The notes: generated from the letters alone by a model not told the origin. Shown: positions 1 through 9,819, counted from the stretch's first letter. The stretch is 64,000 bases of DNA from Thalassospira sp. MCCC 1A01148 (GCF_001613795.1 NZ_LPVZ01000021.1:1-64000); one strand, 5' to 3'. Made by a program: numbers and translations.

Positions 1-15
1 AATCCTCGATGAAAT

Positions 16-48
16 AAAAAACCTCGCCGGACTTGCGTCGGGCGAGGT
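16..48 (-). terminator. Rho-independent terminator after tRNA-Met
   Basis: An 8-bp perfect stem (21-28 with 41-48) is followed on the minus strand by TTTTT (20-16). It lies just downstream of the minus-strand tRNA gene and would end its transcript. Confidence 0.8.
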
Positions 49-71
49 CTCAGTCCAAAGGACTGTCTCGT

Positions 72-148
72 TGGTAGCGGAGGAGGGACTTGAACCCCCG
101 ACACGCGGATTATGATTCCGCTGCTCTAACCAGCTGAGCTACTCCGCC
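72..148 (-). tRNA. tRNA-Met (CAT anticodon), elongator type
   Basis: The 77-nt reverse complement folds as a cloverleaf with encoded CCA (72-74). The 7-bp acceptor stem has a G1-U72 wobble, and the D-arm reads AGCTCAGCTGGTTAGAGC. The anticodon stem GCGGA/TCCGC encloses the loop ATCATAA, giving anticodon CAT; the T-arm contains GGTTCAAGTCC. A base-paired 1-72 and the lack of three G-C pairs next to the anticodon loop argue against initiator tRNA. An Ile2 tRNA with lysidine-modified CAT cannot be fully excluded. Confidence 0.95.
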
Positions 149-319
149 ACAAGCAATTTTGTGGTGTTCCGTACGGTGCGGAACGAGGCGGTTTTTAAGT
201 CAGGGAGCCGTCCCCGTCAAGCGCCTTTTTGACGATTTTGTCAAAAAACATTCCCGTAAAACCAGCGGGCGAGGAACATCTGCCCTCGCCCGCCTTATTT
301 GGTCATCAAGCGTTGCTGA

Positions 320-1465
320 TCAGGCAGCACTGGCTGTGTTGCCGATCAGCTCTTCACGGGTGATCCAGCCGCCGCCAAGGACGCGTTCGCCCTGATAGAA
401 GACACCAGCCTGCCCCGGCGCGATGCCAAACTGGGCATCATGCAGTTCAATGCGGGCTTCGCCGGCGGCTTCGGGGAAGATCGTCGCTGTGGTCGGCTGC
501 ATGGCCGAACGCAGTTTGACTTCGACCTCGACCCCGTTTTCATCAATTCCGTCGCCATCAAGCCAGTTCAGTTCGCGGACATAAACCAGTTTCTTAGCAA
601 GTGCGGCCTTTGGCCCAACAATGACCTGACGCTTTTCCGGCGAGAGTTTGACGACATAAAGCGGTTCGGCCGTGCCACCAATGTTAAGCCCACGCCGCTG
701 CCCGACCGTGTAATGGATCAGGCCGCGATGATCGCCCAGCACATTGCCATCAAGATCAACGATCTCGCCCGGCTCACCGGCTTCGGGACGGAGCTTTTCG
801 ACCAGACGGGCATATTTGCCATCCGGGACAAAGCAGATGTCCTGACTGTCGGGTTTATCGGCAACTTCAAGACCATATTTGGCGGCCAAGGCACGGGTTT
901 CCGCCTTGCTCATCAAATGACCCAGCGGGAAGCGCAGGAAATCGAGCTGTTCCTGGGTCGTGGTGAACAGGAAATAGCTTTGATCGCGGTTGGGATCGGC
1001 TGCGCGGTGCAATTCAGCACGGCCATTGGCGCCGAGTTTCCGCTGCACATAATGGCCGGTCGCCATGCAATCCGCACCCAGATCATAAGACGTTTCAAGC
1101 AGATCGCGGAATTTGACGGTCTGGTTGCATTTCACGCACGGGATGGGGGTTTCGCCGCGCATGTAGCTGTCGGCAAAATCATCGATCACTTCTTCGCGGA
1201 AGCGGGATTCGTAGTCCAGAACGTAATAGGGAATGTCGATATCCTCGGCCACCTTGCGCGCATCATAAATATCGCGCCCGGCACAACAGGATTTCGCACG
1301 GGTCGGGGCATTGGCCCCCATATCATAAAGCTGAAGCGTGATGCCCACCACGTCATAGCCTTCTGATTTCAGAAGGGCCGCAACGGCCGAGCTATCAACC
1401 CCGCCCGACATGGCAACAACCACGCGGGTATCTTCCGGGGCTTTATCAAAGCCAAGAGAGTTCAT
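320..1465 (-). CDS. mnmA: tRNA-specific 2-thiouridylase MnmA
   Basis: This is a 381-residue ATP-dependent tRNA U34 2-thiouridylase, acting in the cytoplasm on the Glu, Gln and Lys tRNAs. The PP-loop SGGVDSS lies near residues 20-26. The two catalytic cysteines are in IPCVKC (Cys110) and DICF (Cys211), matching the family pair that carries the persulfide and forms the disulfide. I start at the ATG at 1465, which gives the N-terminus MNSLGFDK; a GTG at 1495 would add ten residues and has no better ribosome site. In known systems the sulfur comes from IscS through Tus carriers, and the isc operon lies just upstream on the same strand. Length is normal for the family. Confidence 0.96.
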   Translation of the reverse strand: MNSLGFDKAPEDTRVVVAMSGGVDSSAVAALLKSEGYDVVGITLQLYDMGANAPTRAKSCCAGRDIYDARKVAEDIDIPYYVLDYESRFREEVIDDFADSYMRGETPIPCVKCNQTVKFRDLLETSYDLGADCMATGHYVQRKLGANGRAELHRAADPNRDQSYFLFTTTQEQLDFLRFPLGHLMSKAETRALAAKYGLEVADKPDSQDICFVPDGKYARLVEKLRPEAGEPGEIVDLDGNVLGDHRGLIHYTVGQRRGLNIGGTAEPLYVVKLSPEKRQVIVGPKAALAKKLVYVRELNWLDGDGIDENGVEVEVKLRSAMQPTTATIFPEAAGEARIELHDAQFGIAPGQAGVFYQGERVLGGGWITREELIGNTASAA

Positions 1466-1534
1466 GTTTCTCACCCATCCGTGGGTCAAGGCCACGGCGA
1501 CAAGAGGTTAATTCAAACACACCAAGCGGTGCAC

Positions 1535-1600
1535 TGGATTCCCGCCTGCGCGGGCATGACGGCAACGATAATCTGTCATTCCCGCGCAGGCGGGAATCCA
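1535..1600. repeat. Long inverted repeat, intergenic palindromic element
   Basis: A 26-bp left arm (1535-1560) and right arm (1575-1600) are reverse complements with one mismatch, around a 14-base loop. The arms carry the core ATTCCCGCCTGCGCGGG. Such 'ATTCCCGC' palindromes are dispersed repeats in many proteobacterial genomes. Here it fills the tenA-mnmA gap and, transcribed, would form a very stable hairpin that could end or shield the tenA transcript. A degenerate half copy lies at 2467-2485. Confidence 0.85.
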
Positions 1601-1665
1601 ACGGATAACGGGCGGCATAATGCCACCCGCACGTAATCTTTCGAGCTTATATAGGCGATATCGGC

Positions 1666-2364
1666 CTATTTTGCCAGATCAAGTCCCATTTGCCAGAAAT
1701 CGGCTTCAAGACGGCTTGCCATGGTAAAGGTCTCAACCAGCCCTTCGAGGCGGCGAGGCCCCCCGCGCGTGGCGGATGTATGTTCAAGCAACTCGATCTC
1801 GGCCTTTGCCACGTCCTGAAATTCTTTGGACGCATACATTTCAATCCATGCCCGATATGGATTGCCGTCAAGCACAGTATCAGAACTTGCCATCAAGCGG
1901 TTTGCGATTTCGGCATAGCCCACCATACAGGGCATCAGGGCCACCTGCAGGTCCACCACATCGCCCTGATGGCCGCGATCAAGCACATAGCGGGTATAGG
2001 CGATGCAGGCGCGTGCTTCGGGCTGGGCAATGATATCGGCCTCGGACAAACCCCATCCTTCGCAAAATTCCAGATGCAGCTTCATTTCCATATCAAGGAT
2101 GGCATGGACCGTACCCGAAAACTGGCGCATGGCATGCAGGTCTTCGGCCTTATAGACCGCCAGCGCATAGGCACGCGAAAACTGGATCAGAAACAGGTAG
2201 TCCTGAATCAGGTAGTGCTTGAATGCGGCTTCCGGCAGCGTGCCATTGCCAAGCTGCTTGATAAAGTCATGACAGACATAGCTTTGCCAGGCATCGGGCG
2301 CACAGGTGCGCAACTTGCCAAACAGGCTGTCGGCCGGAATGATGTCGGTGAAGGTGGCGCTCAT
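1666..2364 (-). CDS. tenA: TenA-family aminopyrimidine aminohydrolase / thiaminase II
   Basis: This 232-residue protein belongs to the TenA family, which hydrolyses 4-amino-5-aminomethyl-2-methylpyrimidine to the hydroxymethylpyrimidine used in thiamine salvage. The catalytic Cys is in LMPCMVGYAEI (Cys146). Asp55 in LIQDY, Tyr150 and a C-terminal Glu near 220 fall where the Bacillus TenA active-site residues are expected. An AGGA ribosome site precedes ATG 2364. It follows the isc operon on the same strand but is separated by a terminator hairpin. Its pathway partner thiSG is about 42 kb away in this window. The family also contains proteins annotated only as transcriptional enhancers, an older label. 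Confidence 0.92.
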   Translation of the reverse strand: MSATFTDIIPADSLFGKLRTCAPDAWQSYVCHDFIKQLGNGTLPEAAFKHYLIQDYLFLIQFSRAYALAVYKAEDLHAMRQFSGTVHAILDMEMKLHLEFCEGWGLSEADIIAQPEARACIAYTRYVLDRGHQGDVVDLQVALMPCMVGYAEIANRLMASSDTVLDGNPYRAWIEMYASKEFQDVAKAEIELLEHTSATRGGPRRLEGLVETFTMASRLEADFWQMGLDLAK

Positions 2365-2398
2365 GGTGTCCTGCCCTGCACTTTTGGTTACGGATATG

Positions 2399-2434
2399 AA
2401 AAGGCCAGCCTGCGGAGGATTTCCGGGCTGGCCT
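2399..2434 (-). terminator. Terminator after iscX (end of isc operon)
   Basis: Stem 2402-2410 pairs with 2426-2434 (9 bp, perfect), followed on the minus strand by a short T-run (TTT then C). It sits between iscX and tenA and is the likely end of the isc transcript. The T-run is weak. Confidence 0.6.
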
Positions 2435-2466
2435 ATTTGATCTGTCGACTTCGGTGGGCTTTACCA

Positions 2467-2485
2467 TGGATTCCCGCCCAGGCGG
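2467..2485. repeat. Degenerate half copy of the palindromic repeat
   Basis: GGATTCCCGCCCAGGCGG resembles the left arm of the inverted repeat at 1535-1600 but the second arm is missing. It lies in the short iscX-tenA gap. It probably is a decayed copy of the same element. Confidence 0.5.
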
Positions 2486-2507
2486 ACACCCATTCCGTCA
2501 GTCCCGA

Positions 2508-2705
2508 TCAGTCTTCGCGTTCGTCGATCCAGGCCATCTGGATGGCTTCGAGAATTTTCTCGTTCGATTTATCGGGATCGTCTTCGAACCCTTCAAGCTC
2601 GGTAACCCACTTGTGCAGGTCGGTAAAGCGAAGGTTGAGGTTATCCTTGTCAGGATGGGCATCCTCAAGCTCGATCGCGATGTCCTGAATATCTGTCCAA
2701 CGCAT
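2508..2705 (-). CDS. iscX: Fe-S cluster assembly protein IscX
   Basis: A 65-residue acidic protein starting MRWTDIQDIAIELED and ending in AWIDERED, the typical IscX pattern. IscX binds IscS and iron and tunes the rate of cluster assembly. A strong AAGGAG site is placed properly before ATG 2705; a start ten codons upstream would put that site inside the gene. It is the last gene of the isc operon, right after fdx, its usual place. Confidence 0.95.
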   Translation of the reverse strand: MRWTDIQDIAIELEDAHPDKDNLNLRFTDLHKWVTELEGFEDDPDKSNEKILEAIQMAWIDERED

Positions 2706-2763
2706 ATCTGTCTCCTTTGGCGCCAAGGCGGTCACCCGCCCGGTCAGCAGAAGGTGATAAAAC

Positions 2764-3099
2764 TTACTTGTCGACCATCATGTTACGGGTCGCGGACGGC
2801 AGGGTCACGCGCAGGCCGTCAAGCTCGTCGCTCATGATGATCTGGCAGCCAAGGCGCGACGTTTCGGTCAGGCCAAAGGCAAGATCAAGCATGTCTTCTT
2901 CGTCTTCGGACGGCTCGTCGAGCTTGTCAAACCACTCTTCGTCAAGAACAACGTGGCAGGTCGAGCAGGCCAGCGAACCTTCGCATGCGCCTTCCAGATC
3001 AATGCCATTCTTGTGGGCAGCTTCCAGAACGGACAGGCCGTCGGCAACTTCGAATTCCTTTTCGGTGCCATCCGGCTCAACAAAAACGATCTTAGGCAT
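2764..3099 (-). CDS. fdx: ISC-type [2Fe-2S] ferredoxin
   Basis: A 111-residue adrenodoxin-type ferredoxin that supplies electrons for Fe-S assembly on IscU. The cluster ligands are Cys39, Cys45 and Cys48 in [10 protein letters not shown] plus Cys85 in RLGCQ. An acidic patch, [12 protein letters not shown], follows, as in ISC ferredoxins that dock IscS. It lies between hscA and iscX. The 155-nt gap to hscA is longer than others in the operon and could hold a processing site, although I see no clear hairpin. Confidence 0.97.
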   Translation of the reverse strand: MPKIVFVEPDGTEKEFEVADGLSVLEAAHKNGIDLEGACEGSLACSTCHVVLDEEWFDKLDEPSEDEEDMLDLAFGLTETSRLGCQIIMSDELDGLRVTLPSATRNMMVDK

Positions 3100-3254
3100 C
3101 TGTGCCTTTCTCCTCGGTAATACTTTTCGTTCGATCTCTGTTTATGTACGAAGCTTCGCTACGTACTTGTCCGGCCCTGACCTTGGCGGTTGTCGGGGAC
3201 AATCGCCGCAGTTCGCCGGTTTGTCAATTCTACCGGTGTCGATTAATTCACTTC

Positions 3255-5153
3255 TCAGTGCACTTCATCGACATTTTGCCCGGCAAGTGCCTGGCGGATC
3301 CGGCTATCCATACGGGCCTCGGCAAACGGACGCGATGCATTTTCAAGCGCCTCGGCGGCGTCATTGATGGCTTCGCGGTCCTCGCCAGCCATGGCCGTTT
3401 CAAGGTTGGCAATCGCCTGATTGATACTGGCTTCGTCTTCCTTGCTCAGAAGGGCACGGTCGGCCTCCATCGCGGCATTGACCGCCAGAATGTTCCGACG
3501 TGCATCAACGCGGGCCTCCGTCAGAACACGCATCTCCATGTCTTCGCGGGCATGTACCATGCTATCGCGCAGCATGGTCGCCATATCGGACTCATTGATG
3601 CCATAGGTCGGCTTGACCGCGACTTCCTGTTCCGTGCCCGTGGTTTCCTCGCGGGCCGATACGGTCAGAAGACCATCAGCATCGACATTGAACTGCACGC
3701 GAATGCGCGCGGCCCCTGCCGCCATTGACGGAATACCGGTCAAAACAAAGCGCGCAAGCGATCTGCACTGATCGACCATTTCGCGTTCGCCCTGCACCAC
3801 ATGGATCATCATGGCCGACTGGCCATCCTGATAGGTGGTGAATTCCTGTGCCTTGGCGACCGGGATCGGGGTGTTGCGGTCAATGACCTTTTCAACAATC
3901 CCACCCATGGTTTCCAAACCAAGCGACAGCGGCGTGACATCAAGCAGAAGGTTATCCGAGCCGCCTGTCAAAGCCTCTGCCTGAAGGGCAGCACCAAGGG
4001 CGACAACCTCGTCCGGGTCGATATCGGAAAGCGGTTCCTGTTCAAACAGATCTGCCACCGCCTTGCGCACAGCCGGCACGCGGGTGGAACCACCAACCAG
4101 CACCACACCCTTGACGTCTTCGGGCAAGACATCGGCATCATCCAGCACCTGTTCGGTGATGGTGGTCGTGCGCGCAACCAGCTTGGCAATCATGCCATCG
4201 AACTGTTCACGGGTAACGCTGTGTTTGGTTTCCTTGCCATTCAAGGGAACGGTCACTTCGACACTGTCCTGATCGGTCAGGCTTTCCTTGACCGTCCGGG
4301 CGGCTTTCAAAAGGCGTTTGGCATCGGATGCATCAAGATCATCGGTCGCCCCGCCATCCTTACGTTCCGCCAGAAGGTGCTCTGCGATGGCGTGATCGAA
4401 ATCATCGCCACCAAGGGCGGCATCCCCACCGGTCGCCTTCACCTGGAAGACGCCCTTTTGCATTTTCAGAAGCGAGATATCAAAAGTCCCGCCGCCAAGG
4501 TCATAAACGGCATAAAGTCCCTCTGCCCCGTTATCAAGGCCATAGGCAAGGGCAGCTGCGGTCGGTTCATTGACCAGACGCAGGACTTCGATCCCTGCAA
4601 GTTTTGCGGCATCCTTTGTCGCGGTACGTGCGCCATCATCGAAATAGGCAGGAACAGTGATCACGGCCTTCTCGACCGGCTGATCAAGGCTTTCTTCCGC
4701 CCGTGTGCGCAGGGATCGCAGGATATCGGCAGAAACTTCGACCGGGGTCAGAACCCGGTTGCCGACATTCAGGCGCACCATCATCGGTTCGCCGTTTTCG
4801 GTCTCGGACTTTTCGGGCACTTCAACGTGATACGGCAGTGTCCCCGCGACCGATTTGACATCGTCCAGGCCACGGCCCATCAGGCGCTTGACCGATGAAA
4901 CCACACGGCTGGCATCGGTATTGATCTGATCGCGTGCGGCTTCGCCCACCACCGGCGTGTCATCGCCATAATAGACAACCGACGGCACAATCGCATTGCC
5001 ACCGGATTTATCACGCAGGACTTCTGGTTTTTCCGAGTTCGAGATCGCAACAACCGAGTTGGTCGTGCCAAGGTCGATCCCGACAGCAATCTGGCGTTCG
5101 TCCTCGTGCGGAAGTGGCGTTTCGCCCGGTTCGTGGATTTTTAGCAGAGCCAT
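3255..5153 (-). CDS. hscA: Fe-S protein assembly chaperone HscA (Hsp70)
   Basis: A 632-residue specialised Hsp70 that, with HscB, binds the LPPVK loop of IscU and drives cluster transfer by ATP hydrolysis. The actin-type ATPase begins with GIDLGTTNS near residues 25-33, with [12 protein letters not shown] and DLGGGTFD further on. The substrate-binding domain starts near [10 protein letters not shown]. The long N-terminal extension before the phosphate loop and the operon context identify HscA rather than DnaK. It lies 26 nt downstream of hscB. Length is close to the family's 615-620 residues. Confidence 0.97.
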   Translation of the reverse strand: MALLKIHEPGETPLPHEDERQIAVGIDLGTTNSVVAISNSEKPEVLRDKSGGNAIVPSVVYYGDDTPVVGEAARDQINTDASRVVSSVKRLMGRGLDDVKSVAGTLPYHVEVPEKSETENGEPMMVRLNVGNRVLTPVEVSADILRSLRTRAEESLDQPVEKAVITVPAYFDDGARTATKDAAKLAGIEVLRLVNEPTAAALAYGLDNGAEGLYAVYDLGGGTFDISLLKMQKGVFQVKATGGDAALGGDDFDHAIAEHLLAERKDGGATDDLDASDAKRLLKAARTVKESLTDQDSVEVTVPLNGKETKHSVTREQFDGMIAKLVARTTTITEQVLDDADVLPEDVKGVVLVGGSTRVPAVRKAVADLFEQEPLSDIDPDEVVALGAALQAEALTGGSDNLLLDVTPLSLGLETMGGIVEKVIDRNTPIPVAKAQEFTTYQDGQSAMMIHVVQGEREMVDQCRSLARFVLTGIPSMAAGAARIRVQFNVDADGLLTVSAREETTGTEQEVAVKPTYGINESDMATMLRDSMVHAREDMEMRVLTEARVDARRNILAVNAAMEADRALLSKEDEASINQAIANLETAMAGEDREAINDAAEALENASRPFAEARMDSRIRQALAGQNVDEVH

Positions 5154-5179
5154 CTTTACGTCCAGTCTTTCTTTTATGA

Positions 5180-5800
5180 TCAGGCAGCGGCAAGGCGCGA
5201 TTTCTTCGCGCGCGCTTCCTCGGTCATTTTCATCAGGTATCTCAGACGGGTGGCCAGTTTTTTGGCCGCGTCATAGGATTTGCTGTCAAAGGCGGCACCA
5301 AGGTCCTTTTCACAGGCGCGTGCCTGTTTGCGGGTATCCTTGATCATGGCATCGATCGTGATTTTGTCATCGGCATCATCAAGGGCCTCGCGCATTTCCA
5401 TCGCTTCCATCAGAAGTCCCGGATCATTGACGGTATGGCCTTCGCCGCCTTCTGGCTCGTGACCGGCCAGACGGAGCATGTAATGCGCCCGCGCGACCGG
5501 GTTTTTCAGCGTCTCGAAAGCTTCATTGAGGCTTGCGGCCTGTTGCGATGACAAGGCCTGTTCACGGCCGGATCTGGATGCAAACCGATCAGGATGGAGC
5601 TTTTGTTGCTGCTTGAGATAGGTCGCCTCCATCGCATCGACATCAACCGCAAAGGAATGTTCCAGGCCAAAGCGGGTAAAATGATCCAGCTGGCCCGGGG
5701 CTTGAATGGCGTTGCAGGTTTCGCAAAACAGTGCGCTTGCTTCGACCGGCCCCTTGCAGGACCAGCAAACCTTGTGCGCAGTTTGTTCGGTATTGCTCAC
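5180..5800 (-). CDS. hscB: Fe-S co-chaperone HscB with N-terminal zinc finger
   Basis: The J-domain co-chaperone that brings IscU to HscA. HPD is at residues 69-71 (KLHPDRFA), followed by the C-terminal helical bundle that binds IscU. Before the J-domain are two CxxC pairs (Cys12/Cys15 and Cys26/Cys29), a tetracysteine zinc site known from human HSC20 and absent from E. coli HscB. I choose GTG 5800, because GGAAG lies 8 nt upstream; a GTG three codons earlier (5809) has no ribosome site. It is separated from iscA by about 150 nt holding two hairpins. Confidence 0.95.
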   Translation of the reverse strand: MSNTEQTAHKVCWSCKGPVEASALFCETCNAIQAPGQLDHFTRFGLEHSFAVDVDAMEATYLKQQQKLHPDRFASRSGREQALSSQQAASLNEAFETLKNPVARAHYMLRLAGHEPEGGEGHTVNDPGLLMEAMEMREALDDADDKITIDAMIKDTRKQARACEKDLGAAFDSKSYDAAKKLATRLRYLMKMTEEARAKKSRLAAA

Positions 5801-5843
5801 GCGATGCACTTCCGAGGATTAAAAGACAAAAACAAATCAGTTC

Positions 5844-5912
5844 AAAAAGGTGACCGGTATTCGGTGAAATCACCCTTTTTCAGGCGATGGCCCCGGCGAT
5901 GTCGCCAGGGCC
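5844..5912 (-). other. Two hairpins between iscA and hscB
   Basis: First hairpin: 5844-5853 (AAAAAGGTGA) pairs with 5870-5880, with one bulge, and is followed on the minus strand by a T-rich tract. Second: 5889-5899 pairs with 5902-5912, 10 of 11 positions. In the middle of an operon these could be a partial terminator, an RNA-processing site or a stabiliser that sets the ratio of scaffold genes to chaperone genes. That role is inferred. Confidence 0.5.
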
Positions 5913-5947
5913 ATAACCATTCAGAAAGCAGGGAAAGCCCGGCCTGA

Positions 5948-6289
5948 TCAGACGTGGAAGGATTCCCCGCACCCGCAACGACCTTTTTCGTTGGGGTTAC
6001 GGAAAACAAAGCCTTCTTCCATCTTGTCGACCTGGTAATCCATCTCTGTACCAAGCACGAACATGATGGCCTTGGGGTCGATCAGGATTCTCACGCCGTC
6101 CTCAAGTTCGACAACTTCTTCGAAGCCATCGGCACCATCAGCATATTCCAGCGTGTAGGACAGGCCCGAGCACCCTTTGCTGCGCACACCCAGCCGGATG
6201 CCGTGCGAAGGTTTTCCGCGGCTATCAAGCAACGCCTTGATGTGATCAAGGGCAACCGGTGTGACAGAAATTGGTGACGGTAGAGCCAT
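5948..6289 (-). CDS. iscA: A-type Fe-S carrier IscA
   Basis: A 113-residue A-type carrier protein that receives clusters and passes them to target enzymes. The three conserved cysteines are Cys40 (KGCSGLSY), Cys105 and Cys107 (RCGCGESF). The gene lies 44 nt after iscU in the isc operon, so IscA is the best name; ErpA and SufA have the same fold and motifs, so the paralogue assignment rests on position. Confidence 0.94.
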   Translation of the reverse strand: MALPSPISVTPVALDHIKALLDSRGKPSHGIRLGVRSKGCSGLSYTLEYADGADGFEEVVELEDGVRILIDPKAIMFVLGTEMDYQVDKMEEGFVFRNPNEKGRCGCGESFHV

Positions 6290-6333
6290 TTTATTCTCCC
6301 AAAATTCCGAAAACGTTGGGGAGTGGGCGCTGC

Positions 6334-6738
6334 TTATTCAGCAGCGTCCACTTCCACTGCGCCGTTTTTGGTCTTGTAGTCGCTGATTGCAGCCTTGATC
6401 GCGTCTTCGGCCAGGATCGAGCAGTGAACCTTGACCGGCGGAAGTGCAAGTTCCTCGGCAATCTGCGAGTTCTTGATCGAACCGGCTTCGTCAAGCGACT
6501 TGCCCTTGACCCATTCGGTGATCAGCGAGCTCGACGCAATGGCCGAACCGCAACCGAAGGTCTTGAACTTCGCATCTTCAATGATGCCTTCCGGGGTCAC
6601 CTTGATCTGCAGCTTCATGACGTCGCCGCAAGCCGGTGCGCCAACAAGGCCGGTACCAACAGACGTTTCGTTCTTGTCCATGGAACCAACATTGCGCGGG
6701 TTTTCGTAATGGTCGATCAGCTTTTCACTATAAGCCAT
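6334..6738 (-). CDS. iscU: Fe-S cluster scaffold IscU
   Basis: A 134-residue scaffold on which [2Fe-2S] and [4Fe-4S] clusters are assembled from IscS-derived sulfur. Conserved ligands are Cys37, Asp39 (PACGDV), Cys63 (FGCGSAI) and Cys106. The HscA-binding LPPVK is at 99-103. A strong AGGAGG ribosome site lies 8 nt before ATG 6738. It is 92 nt downstream of iscS. Confidence 0.98.
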   Translation of the reverse strand: MAYSEKLIDHYENPRNVGSMDKNETSVGTGLVGAPACGDVMKLQIKVTPEGIIEDAKFKTFGCGSAIASSSLITEWVKGKSLDEAGSIKNSQIAEELALPPVKVHCSILAEDAIKAAISDYKTKNGAVEVDAAE

Positions 6739-6830
6739 GATAGGAATCCTCCTAAAAAGTCCTGAGTCTCTCTCACGAGATAGAATACATATCGAATGTG
6801 TCGATAGTACGTTTTCGGTCGTTGTCGTTC

Positions 6831-8054
6831 TTAGTGCTCAGCCCACTCGATCGACTTGATGTCGATGCCTTCCTGCGCCATTTCCCAAAGCGGGCTCATT
6901 TCGCGCAGACGCTCAACTGCGGTGCAGATGGCATCAACGGCTTCGTCGAGCTCTTCCTTGGTGGTGTAGCGACCAATGCCGATACGAAGGGATGTATGGG
7001 CCAATTCTTCGTCAACACCAAGAGCACGCAGAACATAAGACGGTTCCAGCGACGCCGACGTGCAGGCAGAGCCCGACGACACGGCAATGTTCTTGATATC
7101 CATCAGAAGGCTTTCACCTTCGACATAGGCAAACGAAATGTTCAGGTTGCCGCTAACGCGTTCGTGTTCGTCACCATTGACATAGATGTCTTCAAGACGG
7201 TCACGGAAACGCTTGAGCGTGTAGTCACGCAGCTCTTCGATGCGGGCGTTTTCTTCGGCCATTTCGTTGGACAGTATGTCACACGCCTTGCCAAGACCCA
7301 CGATCAGCGGGGTCGGCAGCGTACCCGAACGCATGCCACGTTCCTGACCACCACCGGTGATCTGTGCAATGACACGCACACGCGGACGACGGCGAACATA
7401 CAGCGCACCGATGCCTTTCGGGCCATAGATCTTGTGACCGGAAATCGACATCAGGTCGATTTTCATGTCGTCAACGTCAAGGTCGATCTTGCCAACCGCC
7501 TGCGCACAGTCGGTGTGGAAGAAGACTTTGCGCTCACGGCAGATTTCACCGATTTCCTTGAGCGGCTGGATAACACCGATTTCGTTGTTCACACCCATGA
7601 CAGACACGAGTGCGGTTTCGTCGGTGATGGCAGCCTTGAGTTCTTCAAGGTCGATCAGGCCGTTATCCTTAACGCCAAGATAGGTCACTTTGTAACCTTC
7701 CTGCTCAAGGTGGCGGGCACTGTCGAGTACGCATTTATGCTCGGTGACAACCGTGATCAGATGCGGCTTCTTCTTGCCGTAGAACTTCATCACGCCCTTG
7801 AGTGCGAGGTTATTTGATTCGGTCGCACCCGAGGTAAAGATGATTTCCTTGGCTGATGCGCCGATGATCTTGGCAATCTGACCACGTGCGACTTCAACCG
7901 CGTCTTCTGCTTCCCAGCCAAAGCTGTGGTTGCGCGAATGCGGGTTACCGAATTTCTCGGTGAAGTATGGCAGCATTGCCTCGACAACCCGCGGGTCGGT
8001 CGGCGTCGTCGCCTGGTAGTCCAGATAAATCGGCTTTGCTTTAAGCTCGTTCAT
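6831..8054 (-). CDS. iscS: Cysteine desulfurase IscS
   Basis: A 407-residue PLP enzyme converting cysteine to alanine and giving a persulfide to IscU and to tRNA-thiolation carriers. The Schiff-base lysine is Lys208 in [12 protein letters not shown]. The mobile-loop Cys331 is in [17 protein letters not shown], a very close match to proteobacterial IscS. I start at ATG 8054 ([14 protein letters not shown]), with GAGGAAG upstream; the open frame runs 21 codons further but without support. It lies 28 nt after a second, diverged desulfurase gene. Confidence 0.97.
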   Translation of the reverse strand: MNELKAKPIYLDYQATTPTDPRVVEAMLPYFTEKFGNPHSRNHSFGWEAEDAVEVARGQIAKIIGASAKEIIFTSGATESNNLALKGVMKFYGKKKPHLITVVTEHKCVLDSARHLEQEGYKVTYLGVKDNGLIDLEELKAAITDETALVSVMGVNNEIGVIQPLKEIGEICRERKVFFHTDCAQAVGKIDLDVDDMKIDLMSISGHKIYGPKGIGALYVRRRPRVRVIAQITGGGQERGMRSGTLPTPLIVGLGKACDILSNEMAEENARIEELRDYTLKRFRDRLEDIYVNGDEHERVSGNLNISFAYVEGESLLMDIKNIAVSSGSACTSASLEPSYVLRALGVDEELAHTSLRIGIGRYTTKEELDEAVDAICTAVERLREMSPLWEMAQEGIDIKSIEWAEH

Positions 8055-8082
8055 TTTAAAGGCTTCCTCACTCACTCTTTTG

Positions 8083-9210
8083 TCAGGCAGCGTGACGCGT
8101 CTTCTTACGCGCTGCATTGCCCCTCATCCGGCTCCAAACTCGGACAAATGTATCAATATCCTCGGCAGTGCTTTCAAGTCCCAGACTGACCCGAATGGCC
8201 GAGCCCGGCTCGTCAACACCCATCTCCTTGAGTACGTGACTTTCACGTACCTTGCCTGAAGAACAGGCAGATCCCGAACTGATGGCCACACCTGCCAGAT
8301 CCAGTGCCATAACCTGGGTTTCCCCGGGCATTCCAGGCAGGATCAGGCAACTTGTATTCACCAGCCGCTCCGTTCCCTTTGCGGCGATCTGAAGCTCTGG
8401 GGCAACAGACGCCAGTTCCGTCTCAAGGCGGTCACGCAAAACTGCAATATCCGCCATCTTTGCCATGTTGGCTTCGGCACGTTTGGCCGCGGCTTCAAAG
8501 CCTGCGATCCCGACAACGTTTTCCGTGCCACCACGGCGGTATTTTTCCTGCCCGCCACCCCGGATCTGGGGGACCAGCATTACGCCCGGTGCAATCGCCA
8601 GTGCACCGACACCTTTCGGACCGCCGATTTTATGGGCCGAGATCGACACCATATCAACCAGCAAACGGTTCATATCGACCGGCAAACGTCCCAGCGCCTG
8701 AACAGCGTCACAATGGACCTTCGCACCATATTCACGCGCCAGCAGACCAACCTTGGCCACCGGCTGAATGACGCCGGTTTCGTTATTGGCCAGCATGACC
8801 GACACCAGAACCTTTTGCCCGGCATCCGATGCGTCCTTAAGCATCGTTTCAAGGGCGGCCAGATCAATCACGCCGTTTGCATCCACCGGAATGCGTTTGG
8901 CATCGGGCCGTGCTTCGATGACCGAGGGATGCTCGACCGCACTGGTAAATACGGTGACGTCCTCTAATCCGTTTAACGCCAGATTGTTGGCCTCTGTTCC
9001 GCCACTGGTGAAAACGATCCGTTCAGAATCGCCCCCCACCAGGTCGGCGATGGTGCGACGGGCATGATCAACGATCTTGCGCGCAGCACGGCCACTGGCA
9101 TGAACCGATGACGGATTACCTGCAACATCCATCGCAGCGATCATGGCCTGCTTTGCATCATCGCAAAGCGGCGCGCTGGCGTTGTAATCGAGATAAACCT
9201 GATCGGCCAT
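8083..9210 (-). CDS. Second cysteine desulfurase (IscS/NifS-like paralogue)
   Basis: A 375-residue PLP-dependent class-V enzyme, related to but clearly distinct from the adjacent IscS. The catalytic lysine is Lys194 in [10 protein letters not shown], the substrate loop Cys316 is in [10 protein letters not shown], and the N-terminus reads [11 protein letters not shown]. Both catalytic residues are intact, so it should be active. The start is ATG 9210, with AAGGA about 12 nt upstream; the open frame continues to 9660 but that part overlaps iscR in another frame and does not look like desulfurase. Alphaproteobacterial isc operons often carry this pair between iscR and iscU. Its separate role is unknown; division of labour between Fe-S assembly and tRNA thiolation is a guess. 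Confidence 0.93.
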   Translation of the reverse strand: MADQVYLDYNASAPLCDDAKQAMIAAMDVAGNPSSVHASGRAARKIVDHARRTIADLVGGDSERIVFTSGGTEANNLALNGLEDVTVFTSAVEHPSVIEARPDAKRIPVDANGVIDLAALETMLKDASDAGQKVLVSVMLANNETGVIQPVAKVGLLAREYGAKVHCDAVQALGRLPVDMNRLLVDMVSISAHKIGGPKGVGALAIAPGVMLVPQIRGGGQEKYRRGGTENVVGIAGFEAAAKRAEANMAKMADIAVLRDRLETELASVAPELQIAAKGTERLVNTSCLILPGMPGETQVMALDLAGVAISSGSACSSGKVRESHVLKEMGVDEPGSAIRVSLGLESTAEDIDTFVRVWSRMRGNAARKKTRHAA

Positions 9211-9259
9211 CAGTTTAAAATCATCCTTATTCGCATCTGCCCTCGATATAGAGGACCAA

Positions 9260-9742
9260 TTACTGTGCCGCAACCTGCGACGGCTCTTCGATCTGGGTTG
9301 TTTTACCCGGGAATGTCCGAAGCGTTCCCGCCACGTTGCGATCCACCACATCAGCAAGGCTGACAGAGGCAAGATAGAGATAAATCTGGTTGCCAAGCTC
9401 TTCCCACAGTTCGTGGGTCTGACAACGGCCCTTGTTTCCCTTGCAGCCCTTGGGCGAGCCGGATTTGCAACGGGTTGCACGGATCGGCTCGTCCACAGCC
9501 AGAATGACATCGGCCACACGGGTTTCGGTGGCATTGCGTGCCAGCAAATAACCGCCACCCGGGCCGCGCACTGAACGGACCAAGCCGCCCTTGCGCAATT
9601 TGCCAAACAGCTGTTCAAGATAAGAAAGTGAAATTTCCTGGCGGTCCGCAATATCTGCAAGTGCGACCGGTCGGTCCTTGCTGCTTTCAGCGAGATCGAC
9701 CATTGCCATCACGGCATAGCGGCCTTTTGTACTCAGCTTCAC
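9260..9742 (-). CDS. iscR: Rrf2-family Fe-S regulator IscR
   Basis: A 160-residue winged-helix repressor of the Rrf2 family. In known systems it holds a [2Fe-2S] cluster and represses isc when clusters are plentiful. The N-terminus MKLSTKGRYAVMAM and the recognition helix region ISLSYLEQLF are typical. Candidate ligands are Cys92, Cys100, Cys107 and His110; the spacing C-x7-C-x6-C-x2-H is wider than the C-x5-C-x5-C-x2-H of E. coli. The start is GTG 9742, with GGAGG upstream. It lies 77 nt after cysE and 49 nt before the desulfurase. Confidence 0.96.
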   Translation of the reverse strand: MKLSTKGRYAVMAMVDLAESSKDRPVALADIADRQEISLSYLEQLFGKLRKGGLVRSVRGPGGGYLLARNATETRVADVILAVDEPIRATRCKSGSPKGCKGNKGRCQTHELWEELGNQIYLYLASVSLADVVDRNVAGTLRTFPGKTTQIEEPSQVAAQ

Positions 9743-9819
9743 GGTGCGTCCTCCTGCCTTGCTTTCGGGTTACCTAAAGCGGGCTTGTTCATTCACATTA
9801 CGCAATGCATGCGCAAATT

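Noticed and set aside
440-1366. 308-codon plus-strand open frame opposite mnmA
   Set aside because: It is the antisense shadow of mnmA, which has intact catalytic motifs; the shadow shows no domain.
9211-9660. N-terminal extension of the second cysteine desulfurase
   Set aside because: This part of the open frame overlaps iscR in another frame and translates to Cys/Trp/Arg-rich sequence unlike desulfurase; ATG 9210 fits the family start.
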